Assembly (NCBI RefSeq): GCF_039511225.1
Contig: NZ_CP154261.1
Location: forward strand, 1,426,001 to 1,490,000
Direction: 5' to 3'
DNA length: 64,000 bases
From: Sphingobacterium multivorum
Lineage (GTDB): Bacteria > Bacteroidota > Bacteroidia > Sphingobacteriales > Sphingobacteriaceae
The translations under genes and the position numbers were made by a program. Every line of letters starts with the position of its first letter. Within the stretch, counting starts at the first letter, position 1. Shown one piece after another: positions 47,863 through 57,972 of this stretch. Below the pieces are notes generated by a model that saw nothing but the letters and a program-made list of their open reading frames with translations, made no database searches and was not told the origin of the DNA.

Positions 47863-50800
47863 CTAGTGCCGATCGACATGGAATTCATTCTGAAATGCTT
47901 TTCGGTACTTTTTGACATAGTCGGATGGTGTATGGCCAAACAATTTGCTGAACTGCTGTCTAAAGTAGCGCTGATCGTAAAAACCTGTTAAGTTAGCTAC
48001 TTCATTAATTTTCGAATCTGTCAATATAAGCATTTCTGCAGCCTTTTTGAGTCGTACCGACCTGATAAATTCATTGATCGATTTGCCTGAAATCGTTTTA
48101 ATTTTTTTATAGAGTGAAGAATGACTCATTCCCGTTTTTTCGGCAAGGCTTATAACGGTCAATTCTTCCAGTAGGTTCTCTTCAATAATTTCAATGCACC
48201 GTTCTATGAATAGCTTGTCTGTGATTGGTATTTTTAGCTCATTGGACTGTAATGTAATCGCGTTAAGGAAAAAGTCCTGAAGGTTCTTTTTGTTCTGCAG
48301 TAATGTTTTGACCCGAAGCGACAATATCTCCGAATCAAATGGCTTGTGGATATAATCATCGGCACCATATTGAATTCCGGCTAACTTCGTACTGTCAGAG
48401 GTACTTGAGGTAAGCAGGATGATTTGAATATGATTGAGCGTAGCATTAGATTTTACGGCTTTGCAGAGTGACAATCCATCCATCTCTTCCATAATAATAT
48501 CACTTATGACCAGATCAGGTTGTTTTCCCTTAATCATAGCTAATGCCTGAACGCCATTATGGGCACTATAGATTGTATATTCTGCCTTAAAAATGTCGGC
48601 AAGATAGCTGCGGATCGCATCGTCGTCGTCAACCAATAAAATACTAAATTTTTTGCTTGATATAGCCGTTGGAAATGTGGGAGCGGTTTCCGTCACCACT
48701 TGTGCATCGTATAGCATTTGAATTCCCGACTCGTTGTGGGGCGCTACATCTGCCAATGGTTCTTCGGCCGGCATTCGTTGTGCTACGATAGGCAAAACGA
48801 GGTTGAATGTTGTTCCCGCTGTTGCTGAACTGGTATAACTTATTTTTCCGGTGTGCATTTCAACAAAAGTTTTGACCAGGTACATGCCGATCCCGAATCC
48901 CGTTTGTTTTTTGGGGCCATTCAATGGATCCGAAAAATATTTGTCGAATATTCTATCGCCAAGATGTTCGGGGATACCCTTTCCCGAGTCCTTGATCTGA
49001 ATGGTTAATTCCTGACCCTGTTGCGATAGAGCAATATGAATAGCGCCATCGGAAGGCGTAAATTTAAAAGCATTTGATATGAGATTGCATAAGATGATCT
49101 CAATTTTTTCTTTGTCCGCATTGACAAAGACCGGACCGGAATCTTCCTGGAACTGATAATCTATCTTTTGTAATTTTGCCTGGGCCGCGAAATATAGAAA
49201 TATTTCTTTCATAAAGCTTTGGCAGTCGAAAATGCTGGTTTTGAGCTGTTCGGCACCATCCTCTGTTTTTCTAAATACAAGCAGCTGGTCCACCAAGCTC
49301 AGCAGCCTTTTGGCGTTCCTGTGTACAACCTGAAGGGAAGCCCTGTCTTCAGACTCTTTATTGGTCTTCAGCAGATCTTTAATCGGATTTATAATTAAAG
49401 TCAACGGTGTTCTAAATTCATGCGATATATTGGTAAAAAATGCGTGCCTCTTTTCATTGAGTTCTCTTTCCTTTTGGATGGTGAATTTTGAAAGCTGTAT
49501 TTCATAATTTAAAGCGATTTGCCTCCTCCGGTAGCGCAGATACCATAGCCCCATATAGATAATAGCCAGCGTGTAAAGCAAGTAGGCCCACCAGCTTCTA
49601 TACCAAGGCGGGAGAATTTGAATATCGAGCTTAATCTGCTTATTCGTCCATTTGCCTTCCGAGTCGGTCGATTGAATAAGCAGGGTATAATTTCCTTCAT
49701 GTAGACCATTGTAATTTATCGATCGGGTAGAACCGGCATCGTTCCATTGCTTGTCTAAACCTTCCAAGCGGTATCTATATTTTATCTTTTGTGGCGAATC
49801 AAACTCCAAAGCGGCAAACTCCAGCGAAAACGTGGATTGATTGTAGGGGAGGGTCAGTTTGTGTATCGCATTATCTTTTCCAATATCGACCCGGTCACTC
49901 TGTTCTGTCATCTTTTTATTGTTAATTTTAAGGCTGGTGATTGCTAATGCAGGGTCATAAATTTTCAGTTTGATACTATCTGCATCAAAGATGTTAAAAC
50001 CGTTGTTTCCTCCGAAAAGAAGATGGCCATCTTTGAGCTTAAGCGCTGCCCCATAGGAAAACTCGTTACTTTGAAGCCCATCCGTTTCCTCGTATCGTAC
50101 AATTTTTCTAGTGGAAGGATCGAACTTCGAAAGGCCATTAAAGGTGCTTAACCATAGTTTTCCGGTTTTATCTTCCAAAATATTAAGTACGGCATTGTTA
50201 CTCAAACCTTCATTTGTGGAATAATTTTCGACAATCTTTTTTGATTTGCTATCAAATGCCAAGAGCCCTTTACCTTCTGTTCCTAACCAAAGTCTGTTAT
50301 TTTTTCCGAGCTGAATGGCACGAACAGGTTTTCCGATTAAATATCTGGCGCTTTTTCGTGTCTTCTTGTTTAGCTGTATGATCTCATTGTAATTCCCCAT
50401 CCAGATATTCCCTTGTTTATCATCAATCATGCAATTGATATCATAGATGTCTTCGCTGAAGACTTCAAATTGGTCGCTTGTCGGATTATATGTATATACT
50501 CTTCCTTCAGAAAATGTCGCTGCCCAGATTTTCTCATCCTGATCCTTAAAAAGCAGCTGTACACTGTTATTTACGACCCCATTTGGCGTCCTGCAAATAT
50601 AATATTTAAAACCCGAGCCTTTTGCGTAACTCGTTATGCCTCTTTCGGTTGCGATCCATAGGTCTCCGTTAGTTCCGGTCAAAAGATGGTTTACCGTATT
50701 GTCTGGCAATTGCTGTGGTTCTTTTTGAAAAGACTGAACCTGATTAGTCTTGTTATCCCATACATAAAGGCCATCACCTTCGGTACCAATCCAGATCTTG

Positions 50801-51924
50801 TTATCATACTCAACAAAAGAACGTACAAATTTGTGTGCTAAGTTAAATCCTGCATAATGTTTCTGCTGTAAATAGTTAAATTTATAGCCATTGTTATCAA
50901 TGGTCTCAATGCCGCCCTTTCCGGTGCCAATCCATATTTTACGTTGGGAGTCTATGTAAATCGTATAAATGGTTTTGCTATTCAGTGAAAATTGTACGGG
51001 CTGTAGATCATTTTTGTTTGCTGCTTTTCCATGAGATAGGTTAAGTATAAAAATCCCATTGTTTTGGGTGGCTAACCAAAGTTTGTTTTGCCCCTCCAGC
51101 GTCAGCATGTTGATCTGGCTCGATTTAAGCTCCTGCGGATACAAGGCCGAAAACATATGGTCTTTGATTTTCCAAACAAATAGCCCCTCGTAATTACCAA
51201 TAAAGAGTTCACCGCTGTTTGTGCTAGCCATACAGGTTGCACTCGTAATAGCCTTCGATACAAGATTCAACTGCTGAGTTTTTTTGTCGAACACATATAA
51301 GCCATTTCCCTCTATAAAGACCCATATTCGGCCGGTCGCGTCAATATGTGTGGCCGATACATGGTAGTATAAGGTGGATAGGTTCGATTTATAATCTTTA
51401 AAAGCAATTTGAATGGCATGTGCTTCTTGATGACTTTTGTAAAATAGCCCCCAGCCGTTTGTGCCGATATAAATATTATTGTCACTGTCGATTTGAATGG
51501 ATTTCGTGTCGGCATTGAGATGGTATGACCGTTTTGTTTTTTGGTCTATATAATTTAAACGGGTGAAGGTATCAAAATTTCGGTCGTATATTCCAATTCC
51601 TTGACCAGTTCCTATCCATAATTTTTTATTATGGTCTTCTGCTATGCAATAGATATAATTATGTGGAATGCTGTTTTCGTTATTTAGCTGATTTCTATAG
51701 GTTTTTATATCATAGCCGTCGAACCTGTTTAGTCCGTCGTAGGTGCCAAACCACATAAAGCCCTGACTATCCTGAAATATAGATTTTACTGAACTATTCG
51801 ATAAACCTTTATTCATTTCCTTGGGGAATTGCGCGTCGGTCAACGTGCTTGTGTGAACAAGGATGAGAATGAATATCAGGATCAAGGCCTGACGAGAAGA
51901 TAGGAGTCTGTTCAAACTAGGCAT
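47863..51924 (-). CDS. Hybrid two-component system sensor/regulator (HTCS)
   Basis: A 1353-aa single-protein two-component system. After a signal anchor (residues 14-31), the periplasmic part carries two-component-propeller repeats (QDSQGFMWFGTYDGLNRFDGY, KLWIGTGQGIGIYD, KIWIGTEGDGLYVWD) and a Y_Y_Y domain (about 690-770, YRYRLEGLDKQW). One membrane helix (about 778-800) leads to HisKA with His835 (NISHEFRTPL), HATPase (DSGKGIPEHLGDRIFDKYF), a receiver with Asp1142 (LVISDIIMEEMDG) and an AraC helix-turn-helix (about 1233-1353, SLAEKTGMSHSSLYKKIK, GFYDQRYFRQQFSKLFGHTP). HTCS proteins sense a glycan breakdown product and activate the adjacent utilisation locus, here the SusCD/GH16-GH43/GH2 genes. 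Confidence 0.95.
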   Translation of the reverse strand: MPSLNRLLSSRQALILIFILILVHTSTLTDAQFPKEMNKGLSNSSVKSIFQDSQGFMWFGTYDGLNRFDGYDIKTYRNQLNNENSIPHNYIYCIAEDHNKKLWIGTGQGIGIYDRNFDTFTRLNYIDQKTKRSYHLNADTKSIQIDSDNNIYIGTNGWGLFYKSHQEAHAIQIAFKDYKSNLSTLYYHVSATHIDATGRIWVFIEGNGLYVFDKKTQQLNLVSKAITSATCMASTNSGELFIGNYEGLFVWKIKDHMFSALYPQELKSSQINMLTLEGQNKLWLATQNNGIFILNLSHGKAANKNDLQPVQFSLNSKTIYTIYIDSQRKIWIGTGKGGIETIDNNGYKFNYLQQKHYAGFNLAHKFVRSFVEYDNKIWIGTEGDGLYVWDNKTNQVQSFQKEPQQLPDNTVNHLLTGTNGDLWIATERGITSYAKGSGFKYYICRTPNGVVNNSVQLLFKDQDEKIWAATFSEGRVYTYNPTSDQFEVFSEDIYDINCMIDDKQGNIWMGNYNEIIQLNKKTRKSARYLIGKPVRAIQLGKNNRLWLGTEGKGLLAFDSKSKKIVENYSTNEGLSNNAVLNILEDKTGKLWLSTFNGLSKFDPSTRKIVRYEETDGLQSNEFSYGAALKLKDGHLLFGGNNGFNIFDADSIKLKIYDPALAITSLKINNKKMTEQSDRVDIGKDNAIHKLTLPYNQSTFSLEFAALEFDSPQKIKYRYRLEGLDKQWNDAGSTRSINYNGLHEGNYTLLIQSTDSEGKWTNKQIKLDIQILPPWYRSWWAYLLYTLAIIYMGLWYLRYRRRQIALNYEIQLSKFTIQKERELNEKRHAFFTNISHEFRTPLTLIINPIKDLLKTNKESEDRASLQVVHRNAKRLLSLVDQLLVFRKTEDGAEQLKTSIFDCQSFMKEIFLYFAAQAKLQKIDYQFQEDSGPVFVNADKEKIEIILCNLISNAFKFTPSDGAIHIALSQQGQELTIQIKDSGKGIPEHLGDRIFDKYFSDPLNGPKKQTGFGIGMYLVKTFVEMHTGKISYTSSATAGTTFNLVLPIVAQRMPAEEPLADVAPHNESGIQMLYDAQVVTETAPTFPTAISSKKFSILLVDDDDAIRSYLADIFKAEYTIYSAHNGVQALAMIKGKQPDLVISDIIMEEMDGLSLCKAVKSNATLNHIQIILLTSSTSDSTKLAGIQYGADDYIHKPFDSEILSLRVKTLLQNKKNLQDFFLNAITLQSNELKIPITDKLFIERCIEIIEENLLEELTVISLAEKTGMSHSSLYKKIKTISGKSINEFIRSVRLKKAAEMLILTDSKINEVANLTGFYDQRYFRQQFSKLFGHTPSDYVKKYRKAFQNEFHVDRH

Positions 51925-52894
51925 GTTAGCAGCTATGTTAGTATGGTATTTCCGATATCAGATAACTTATCGATTTTTCTTTAGCATAGGTAATTATCTT
52001 GCAAAGGACTTTTGCGATCGGAAAAAGTCAATTTGAAGATAATAAGGTTAAAGATACGATTGTTTTTTAAATAAGTGTATATTTTACGTTTATTTAAAAA
52101 AAGCTGTTTTACGACCAATTTTTGCTTTCACAAAGCAAAAAGAGAGCGGCACCAAAGTAAGTGTCTCTATTGAAATAGTGTACAACCAATTTAAAATATG
52201 GTGATGCCGGTGACGAGTAAAATGTACAAATTGATAGCAAATTCACCGTATCAGGATAAGATGTATACTCATTTGTAGTATACGTCTCCTCAAAGCGCAG
52301 GAGCCAGCATTTAATATAGTGTACGCATGTGAACGCTATTGATATAAACTGTTTGCATCCGTACATCTACGCAAAGGCGTCGTTTTTTTGAAGCTTATGC
52401 CAATAATAATGTCGGAGATCTTAGTGAGGTGTTTCATCGTGATGTAAAATGGATATCCCAGGTGCAAACCCTTGAAGTTTCTTTTCTTCGTGCATCTACA
52501 TCTCATCAATGTTCTCAATTTTTTCCCTGCCTCAGATCTTTATTCCGATCAAAGAGCTATCTTTTAAAAGTATAAAAAATGGATATCTAGGCCCAGATGC
52601 GGGCAGTATTGGCCGTTGAGGGCCCATGCGATTATCTCTTGGATTTATAGAAAGTGGCTTCATTATTGTAATCAACTCGGTTGTCGAGAAAGCATTGGAA
52701 TAGCTTATGTTATTCTAAATCGTAAAAATCAAACAGAGGTATGGGTAAAATTACATATTACATCTGTTTTCAGGCTGATGATTTACCGAATGTGGCTGGA
52801 ATTCTTTAGTTTTGGCTATTTGTTTAGGTTAAGATTACACCACGGCCTCCTTGGCATAAGAACGTTTGGAAAAACGCAGAAATACGGACGAAAA
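51925..52894. other. Long non-coding stretch before the TPR gene
   Basis: Nearly 1 kb without a gene I can support. It holds a perfect 10-bp hairpin at 52119-52141 (TTTTTGCTTT, loop CAC, AAAGCAAAAA), inverted-repeat copy 2 at 52321, and open frames without codon or motif support. The frame of the TPR gene is open back to 52616, but that part does not look like protein. Confidence 0.5.
52321..52364 (+). repeat. Dispersed 44-base inverted-repeat element, copy 2
   Basis: Arms GTACGCATGTGAACG (52321-52335) and TGTTTGCATCCGTAC (52350-52364), loop 14 bases ending TAAAC. Fourteen of 15 positions pair if three G:T wobbles are allowed. A T7GAAG word follows at about 52383. Confidence 0.6.
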
Positions 52895-55441
52895 ATGATA
52901 TTGAAAAAAAGAATGAGCTACAACTATCTTAAATACCTTTTTACAGGAACACTTTCGGCTTTGCTGGTTACAGGCTATGCGCAGGAAGTGGGTAAACAGC
53001 AGAAAGATAAGAAAGAGAAACCACAGCAGCAAAGTGTGCAAAGTGGCGCTGGTGAAGTTCAAACCATGGATTCCATTGATGTCGTACGTGATTACCGGCC
53101 CATGCTGGCTGATGCCGTTAAGGTACGCCGCAGCCCGGATATGACGCTTATCAACCGTGATGCTATTGAGACCGAACTGCGCCAGATTGCCACTGCCACC
53201 TATTTAGCACAGCAAAAATATAAACAGGCCTATTACCACGAATTGATGCAACGGCATTCGGACGCGTCACAAAGCAATATCGATAATTATCGCATCAGCT
53301 ACCTAGCTTACGGGGCCGGCGAATACAAAAGAGCGAGCGGTATGTTGGAGGCCATAAAACCTTCGGATGCCTTTTATCAGGGGGCCATCATGACCTTAGG
53401 TCATATCGCACTGGAGACGGGCGACAAGCAAGCTGCACGTAATGCTTTTGTCAAAGCAACAAAGCTGGATTTGGACCGGCAAGTGAAGGCCGATGCGCTG
53501 TTTAACTATGCTAAAATCTTGTTTGCAATGGACTCCACCCAAGCTGCGCAAAAAGTCCTCGAGAAATATATCGCCCAGGAAGTGAAACCTATCGATCCGG
53601 GTTCAAAAAGAAAGGAAAGTGCGGAAACATTATCCGCTGAAATTCTTCGGGGGACGACCAATTTCCACGCTGGTGTCAGTATGCTGGAATCGTTAAAAGA
53701 GCGCGGTCGGGAAGTCAATGCGATCTATCAAAAGGTAACCTACTACCGAGGATTGGAGTTTTATAATGAGCGTGCTTTCGAAAATAGCATATCCATGTTT
53801 ATGCGATCTGAAAAGTTTCCGGTCAATGCTGAAATGGCAGCTCTTGCGACCTATTGGAAAGCAGAAGCCATGTATGAAGTGCGCAAATTTGGTGAAGCTG
53901 TAGAAAACTTCTCCGAGTTTCTAAGCCTGCCCGTCGCTCGGAATACTGATGTCTATAATTATGCCAACTATGGGCTGGCGTATGCGGCATACCGAAACAA
54001 CCGTTTTGAGTTGGCAGCCAAATATTTTGAACGCTTTCTGGCTGCTGGAGGAAATACGGTGGATCAAAATATACGCTATGATGTTATTGCACGTCTAGGT
54101 GATTCGTATTTGTGTCTGCGCGACTACGGTCGGGCAAACAAGTACTACGATCAGCTCATCAACAGCAAAGCACCCAACCAGGATTATGCCTTATTCCAGC
54201 GCGGTATCTTATTTGGTCTGCAAGGCAACAACGAAACCAAGCTTAGTACGTTGCGGTCAGTGCTGAAACAATTTCCATCTTCCAACTATGCAGATGATGC
54301 GGCCTTTGAAATTCCTTACACTTATTTCACGATGGGTGATTATGGCCGCGCTATCGAAGGGCTGCAAGCAATGGTCGAAAAGTATCCCCGTAGCAGTTAT
54401 ATTCCCCGCGCCTTAATGACCATAGGGCTCGTGCAGTACAATAACGATGAGCCCGAAGCGGCGAAAGCGACTTTCGAGAAGGTGGTGGAGAAATATACCC
54501 GAACTGCTGAGGCAGAGCAGGCCATGCGTTTCATTGAAAACATCTACCTCGATCAGGGGGATGCTTCAAGCTATATCCGTTATGCCGTGGGTACCAATGT
54601 CAGCAATCTGAGTCCTGCGGAATTGGATAATATGGCTTTTCAGGCCGCACAGTCTCTATTCGCCAGGGGAGAATACGGAGCCGCTGTGGAGGCGATCAAT
54701 GCGTATTTCGATAAATTTCCAAAACCCAAACAAGAAAAATTCGCCCGTTACATCCGTGGGGTGAGTTCGTACCGTACTGGGCATCCACAGGAAGCACTGC
54801 ATGATCTGAATATCATCCTGAACGACTGGACGAGCAAGTATTCAGAAAATACCTTGCTGACGGTGGCTGCGCTGTACCTGGACCTCAAGGAATACAACGA
54901 GGCCATTGTGCACCTCAAAAAATTGGAGCTCAACGAAGAATATAAAAAGAACTATGGCTACGCAGTAACGAACCTGATGGTGTGTTACTTCGAACTCGGC
55001 GATATGGAGCAAATGGCCAAGTACGTAAGTCTGATTAAGAATTACAACGGCGCAACCGAGGAAGAAATTGCGAAAGCGCATCTGTACAGTGGGAAAGCCT
55101 TGCTAAAAGATAAGAATGTAGCGGCTGCCATGAAAGAATTTAACCTGGCTGCGCTGAAGAGCCAGTCGGCAGTCGGCGCAGAGGCGCGCTATCGCGTGGC
55201 ACTAATGCAGTATGATAACAAAGAATATGATAAAGCGCTGGAAACAGCCTTTGATGTGATCAACAATAGGGAAGCACAGGAATACTGGGTGGCCAAGAGC
55301 TTCCTATTGCTTGCTGATGCCTATGCGCGTAAGGGCAATACCTTCCAAGCGAAGAGTACCTTGAAAAGTGTGATTGACAATTATGATAAAAACGATGATA
55401 TTGTGCCCGCGGCGAAAGAGCGCTTACAGAAACTGAAGTAA
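52895..55441 (+). CDS. Large exported TPR-repeat protein
   Basis: An 848-aa protein from the ATG at 52895 (MILKKRMSYNYLKYLF, signal ending VTGYAQ); an ATG at 52913 is an alternative. A Gln/Lys-rich linker and a conserved-looking segment (IDVVRDYRPMLADAVKVRRSPDM) precede about 700 residues of tetratricopeptide helices (ALFNYAKILFAMDSTQAAQKVLEKY, YANYGLAYAAYRNNRFELAAKYFERFL, IPRALMTIGLVQYNNDEPEAAKATFEKV). It should be a periplasmic or outer-membrane-associated scaffold in cell-envelope assembly or secretion; the partner is unknown. Base composition is visibly richer in G+C than its flanks. Terminator at 55531-55558. Confidence 0.85.
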   Translation: MILKKRMSYNYLKYLFTGTLSALLVTGYAQEVGKQQKDKKEKPQQQSVQSGAGEVQTMDSIDVVRDYRPMLADAVKVRRSPDMTLINRDAIETELRQIATATYLAQQKYKQAYYHELMQRHSDASQSNIDNYRISYLAYGAGEYKRASGMLEAIKPSDAFYQGAIMTLGHIALETGDKQAARNAFVKATKLDLDRQVKADALFNYAKILFAMDSTQAAQKVLEKYIAQEVKPIDPGSKRKESAETLSAEILRGTTNFHAGVSMLESLKERGREVNAIYQKVTYYRGLEFYNERAFENSISMFMRSEKFPVNAEMAALATYWKAEAMYEVRKFGEAVENFSEFLSLPVARNTDVYNYANYGLAYAAYRNNRFELAAKYFERFLAAGGNTVDQNIRYDVIARLGDSYLCLRDYGRANKYYDQLINSKAPNQDYALFQRGILFGLQGNNETKLSTLRSVLKQFPSSNYADDAAFEIPYTYFTMGDYGRAIEGLQAMVEKYPRSSYIPRALMTIGLVQYNNDEPEAAKATFEKVVEKYTRTAEAEQAMRFIENIYLDQGDASSYIRYAVGTNVSNLSPAELDNMAFQAAQSLFARGEYGAAVEAINAYFDKFPKPKQEKFARYIRGVSSYRTGHPQEALHDLNIILNDWTSKYSENTLLTVAALYLDLKEYNEAIVHLKKLELNEEYKKNYGYAVTNLMVCYFELGDMEQMAKYVSLIKNYNGATEEEIAKAHLYSGKALLKDKNVAAAMKEFNLAALKSQSAVGAEARYRVALMQYDNKEYDKALETAFDVINNREAQEYWVAKSFLLLADAYARKGNTFQAKSTLKSVIDNYDKNDDIVPAAKERLQKLK

Positions 55442-55530
55442 AACGTTGTAGAGTTTGTCCGTAAGACAGATTTGAGGATGTTTGTCCATTTATACCGAAT
55501 AGCGATGGCATTGTAGCACTTGCCGTTTGG

Positions 55531-55558
55531 AAAAGCCCGATTGTTATCGGGCTTTTTT
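55531..55558 (+). terminator. Terminator after the TPR gene
   Basis: Perfect 11-base arms AAAAGCCCGAT (55531-55541) and ATCGGGCTTTT (55546-55556), loop TGTT, T6 run to 55558. Confidence 0.93.
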
Positions 55559-55649
55559 ATTTTCGCTATCCTTTTCGTCTCATTTTTTTGCTTCTGTAAA
55601 TGCCGTGTTTGCACAAATGATACGGTCTCGATTTAACGCTTTATCCATT

Positions 55650-55693
55650 GTACGGATGCGGACAATACGTTTCTAAACTGTTCGCAAGCGCAC
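55650..55693 (+). repeat. Dispersed 44-base inverted-repeat element, copy 3
   Basis: Arms GTACGGATGCGGACA (55650-55664) and TGTTCGCAAGCGCAC (55679-55693), loop 14 bases ending TAAAC; twelve of 15 positions pair. TTTTTGAAG follows. Downstream sequence including GGCCGACTGGTATAGTGTTTGGCA is shared with the region after copy 1, so the leader of this NTF2-like gene was duplicated with it. Confidence 0.6.
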
Positions 55694-55973
55694 ATTTACT
55701 TTTTGAAGGAAGATTACTAAAAGGCCATTTTAAGGAGCAGAAAGCACAAATATACACTTTGGGCCGACTGGTATAGTGTTTGGCATGTGGTTGTCGAAAT
55801 GTGTCCTAAATTTCTTCGGCATGCTTCCGGATCGAAATCTCTTGTAGGTAAATGACAATTCACCGAGTTTCTTCGATCACTGGTCTAAAGACCATGGGGT
55901 AAATGCATATTAAACAAAAGTTTTGGACCCACAAGTAGAAACACGATAACTAACACAATAAAATTAAGATATC

Positions 55974-56420
55974 ATGAAATCATTCGTAAGAAATTGCACT
56001 GCAGTAGCTTTAATTGCCTTGTCCACATTCACCATGGCAGCTGAAAGAGTGGGAGACAAATCAGAAAAGACAAACATTAATCTTTCCACGGCAGGCTTAG
56101 CGCTGGATTACTATCTTGCAGTCACCACCAAGGGGGAATCGGCAGGCGTGCAGCAGTTGTTTACGGACGATTTCAACCAAAAGATACAGGCTAACAGTAG
56201 ATTGACGTATAGTCGCAGTGCTGTGATTAATTCGTTGAAAAATCAAAATGGAGAAAAGCTGAATTGCAAGGTGAATATCAAAATCGTCGAAAAATCAGGA
56301 GATTATATGATTGCAAAAATCGCACTGAAATTTGACAACTTTAGCATGACAGACCTCGTAACATTGGTTTACGAGAATGGCGATTGGAAGGTGTCCAGGT
56401 CAATTCATTCCTATCAATAA
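55974..56420 (+). CDS. NTF2-like secreted protein, paralogue 2
   Basis: A 148-aa protein, same length and layout as the paralogues at 36527 and 57320: signal peptide (VALIALSTFTMA), GLALDYYLAVTTKGESAGVQQLF helix, RSAVINSLKNQNG, and YMIAKIALKFDNFSMTDLVTLVYE strands. It is the most diverged of the three. It shares 5' leader sequence with them. Periplasmic role unknown. A terminator follows at 56452-56478. Confidence 0.85.
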   Translation: MKSFVRNCTAVALIALSTFTMAAERVGDKSEKTNINLSTAGLALDYYLAVTTKGESAGVQQLFTDDFNQKIQANSRLTYSRSAVINSLKNQNGEKLNCKVNIKIVEKSGDYMIAKIALKFDNFSMTDLVTLVYENGDWKVSRSIHSYQ

Positions 56421-56451
56421 GAGTCATTGCTTATGAATACATATGTTGTGA

Positions 56452-56478
56452 AGCCAGGTCGAGCGATGTGGCTTTTTC
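56452..56478 (+). terminator. Terminator of NTF2-like paralogue 2
   Basis: AAGCCA (56452-56457) pairs with TGGCTT (56470-56475), followed by a T run. Same design as after the other paralogues. Confidence 0.75.
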
Positions 56479-56579
56479 GGATTTATGTCTTTTTGTTTCG
56501 TTATTTGAAATTTCGATAAGGTTCCAATTTGTATAATAGGAATAGCAACCTATGTGAATAGTTTTATTCGACTACAAAC

Positions 56580-56604
56580 ATAAGCGAGGCTTAGCCTCGC
56601 TTAT
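56580..56604 (-). terminator. Terminator of the 110-aa secreted protein gene
   Basis: Perfect 12-base arms (56580-56591, 56593-56604; core AAGCGAGGCT / AGCCTCGCTT) with a one-base centre, 40 bases past the stop of the minus-strand gene. Confidence 0.75.
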
Positions 56605-56643
56605 TATTGCATATTTAAATCTAAGAAAACGGTGATCCCCAAA

Positions 56644-56976
56644 TTACAGATCGCCATTGGCAAGCATATGCCTATACATAATTTTGCAGCTTCCGAAGAA
56701 TCCTGAGCAGGAGTTTTGTACATAGGTTTCCGACGTGTGGGTAGCTACCACTTCGCCGCTACTGTTGTAAACATTCAATACGTAAACACATCTAATCAAT
56801 TTCGCATTTGTTGCCTTTGTCTCTCCGGTAGCCTTAGCCTCGGCGATAGTTTTGGTCGGGATGTTGGCGGTTGTTTTTACATCTACATTTTCTTTGGCGG
56901 CTTTTGCTCCAGTGCCTGCAAAAGCTGCTGTCGATAGCGCAGCTACCGCTAGCAAACTCATCAATAACTTTTTCAT
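56644..56976 (-). CDS. Small secreted Cys-containing protein
   Basis: A 110-aa protein with a signal peptide (LLMSLLAVAALSTAAFA) and an Ala/Lys/Thr-rich stretch (about 22-56). The C-terminal 50 residues hold three Cys (RCVYVLNVYNSSGEVV, NSCSGFFGSCKI), enough for one disulfide plus a free Cys. It is encoded between two NTF2-like paralogues on the opposite strand and could be their partner, which is only positional inference. Not a recognised family. Confidence 0.65.
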   Translation of the reverse strand: MKKLLMSLLAVAALSTAAFAGTGAKAAKENVDVKTTANIPTKTIAEAKATGETKATNAKLIRCVYVLNVYNSSGEVVATHTSETYVQNSCSGFFGSCKIMYRHMLANGDL

Positions 56977-57319
56977 TGTTTTTAAGTTTTATTTGTTAAA
57001 TAATGTATGCCTTTTTGGGCATGTTTTAATTATCTAATACTAAAAGTAATCACAAGATATTTGACTAGGATGAGCGATTCGTATTCGTGAGAGTTGATCT
57101 AATATTCGCTCTTACTTGGTTGATATTTAGTTTATCCAGTAAATTAGACGCCGCTCAAAAATTAGACTGAATATCCATACATATTTTCACCTCCCGATTC
57201 CGGCCATTCACCGAGTTTTGCTGGTCGTTGATCTAAAGCTCATAGGCCGGGGACCTATTGTGTTGTAGTTTTGAGTCAACAAATAAGAACAATAGAACTA
57301 ACACTATAAAAAAGATATT

Positions 57320-57766
57320 ATGAAAACCCTAGTAAAAACATTCGCAGCAGCAGCCTTAATCGTCGTATCAACATTCGCTATGGCAGCTGAAGGACCAGGT
57401 TCGAAATCAGAGAAAGCTAACATTAACCTTTCTACAGCAGACTTGGCGCTCGACCACTATGTTGCGGTGACGACAGAGGGCGAATCTGCAGGAGTAGAGC
57501 AGTTATTCGCCGAAGATTTCAATCAAAAGATCCAATCATCCAATGTACAAAACCACAGTAGGAGTGAAGTGGTTAAATCCTTGAAAAAGCAAAAAGGAGA
57601 GAAGCTGAACTGTATAGTGAGCACCGATATCCTGGAAGTGTCAGCAGACTATATGGTTTCTAAAGTAACCTTGAAATTTGAAAACTTCACTAAAACAGAT
57701 TTAGTTACCTTGGAGCGTGTGGGCAACGATTGGAAAGTATCCAAATCGATCAATTCTTATAAATAG
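57320..57766 (+). CDS. NTF2-like secreted protein, paralogue 3
   Basis: A 148-aa protein, closest to the copy at 36527 (shared MKTLVKTF, VSTFAMAAEGPGSKS, INLSTAD, ESAGVEQLFAEDFN, VVKSLKKQK, KFENFTKTDLVTL and VSKSINSYK). Signal peptide plus NTF2-like domain as above. Leader AACACTATAAAAAAGATATT is nearly the same as in the other copies. A TTCACCGAGTTT word upstream at about 57206 recurs at about 55859 before paralogue 2. Terminator at 57842-57869. Confidence 0.86.
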   Translation: MKTLVKTFAAAALIVVSTFAMAAEGPGSKSEKANINLSTADLALDHYVAVTTEGESAGVEQLFAEDFNQKIQSSNVQNHSRSEVVKSLKKQKGEKLNCIVSTDILEVSADYMVSKVTLKFENFTKTDLVTLERVGNDWKVSKSINSYK

Positions 57767-57841
57767 TATCTAAAAACTAGTGCGTTGCGAAACCAAGTTA
57801 CAAGTAGAGCACTAATGAATCATATATTTAAATTTAGTTCG

Positions 57842-57869
57842 AAGCCATGTCGCAAGATATGGCTTTTTT
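57842..57869 (+). terminator. Terminator of NTF2-like paralogue 3
   Basis: AAGCCAT (57842-57848) pairs with ATGGCTT (57859-57865), 10-base loop, T6 run to 57869. Confidence 0.85.
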
Positions 57870-57875
57870 ACGTCA

Positions 57876-57903
57876 AAAGGGCCTGATTCTCATCAGACCC
57901 TTT
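57876..57903 (-). terminator. Hairpin at the end of an orphan minus-strand transcription unit
   Basis: Arms 57876-57887 and 57892-57903 (AAAGGG-x-CTGAT / ATCAG-x-CCCTTT) pair with one mismatch; TTTT follows on the minus strand. The stem sequence resembles the terminator at 6294-6319. Confidence 0.5.
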
Positions 57904-57972
57904 CTCTTAGCGTTTATTTGTACAGTAATTTTTATGTTAATCCATTTTTTTAAGGTAGTAGCTTAACCCATA

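Noticed and set aside
52109..52366. Open frame of 85 aa on the minus strand
   Set aside because: Overlaps the inverted-repeat element copy 2 and has no recognisable composition or motif.
52616..52894. N-terminal extension of the TPR protein
   Set aside because: Trp/Arg/Phe-rich sequence without signal character lies before a good signal peptide starting at 52895.
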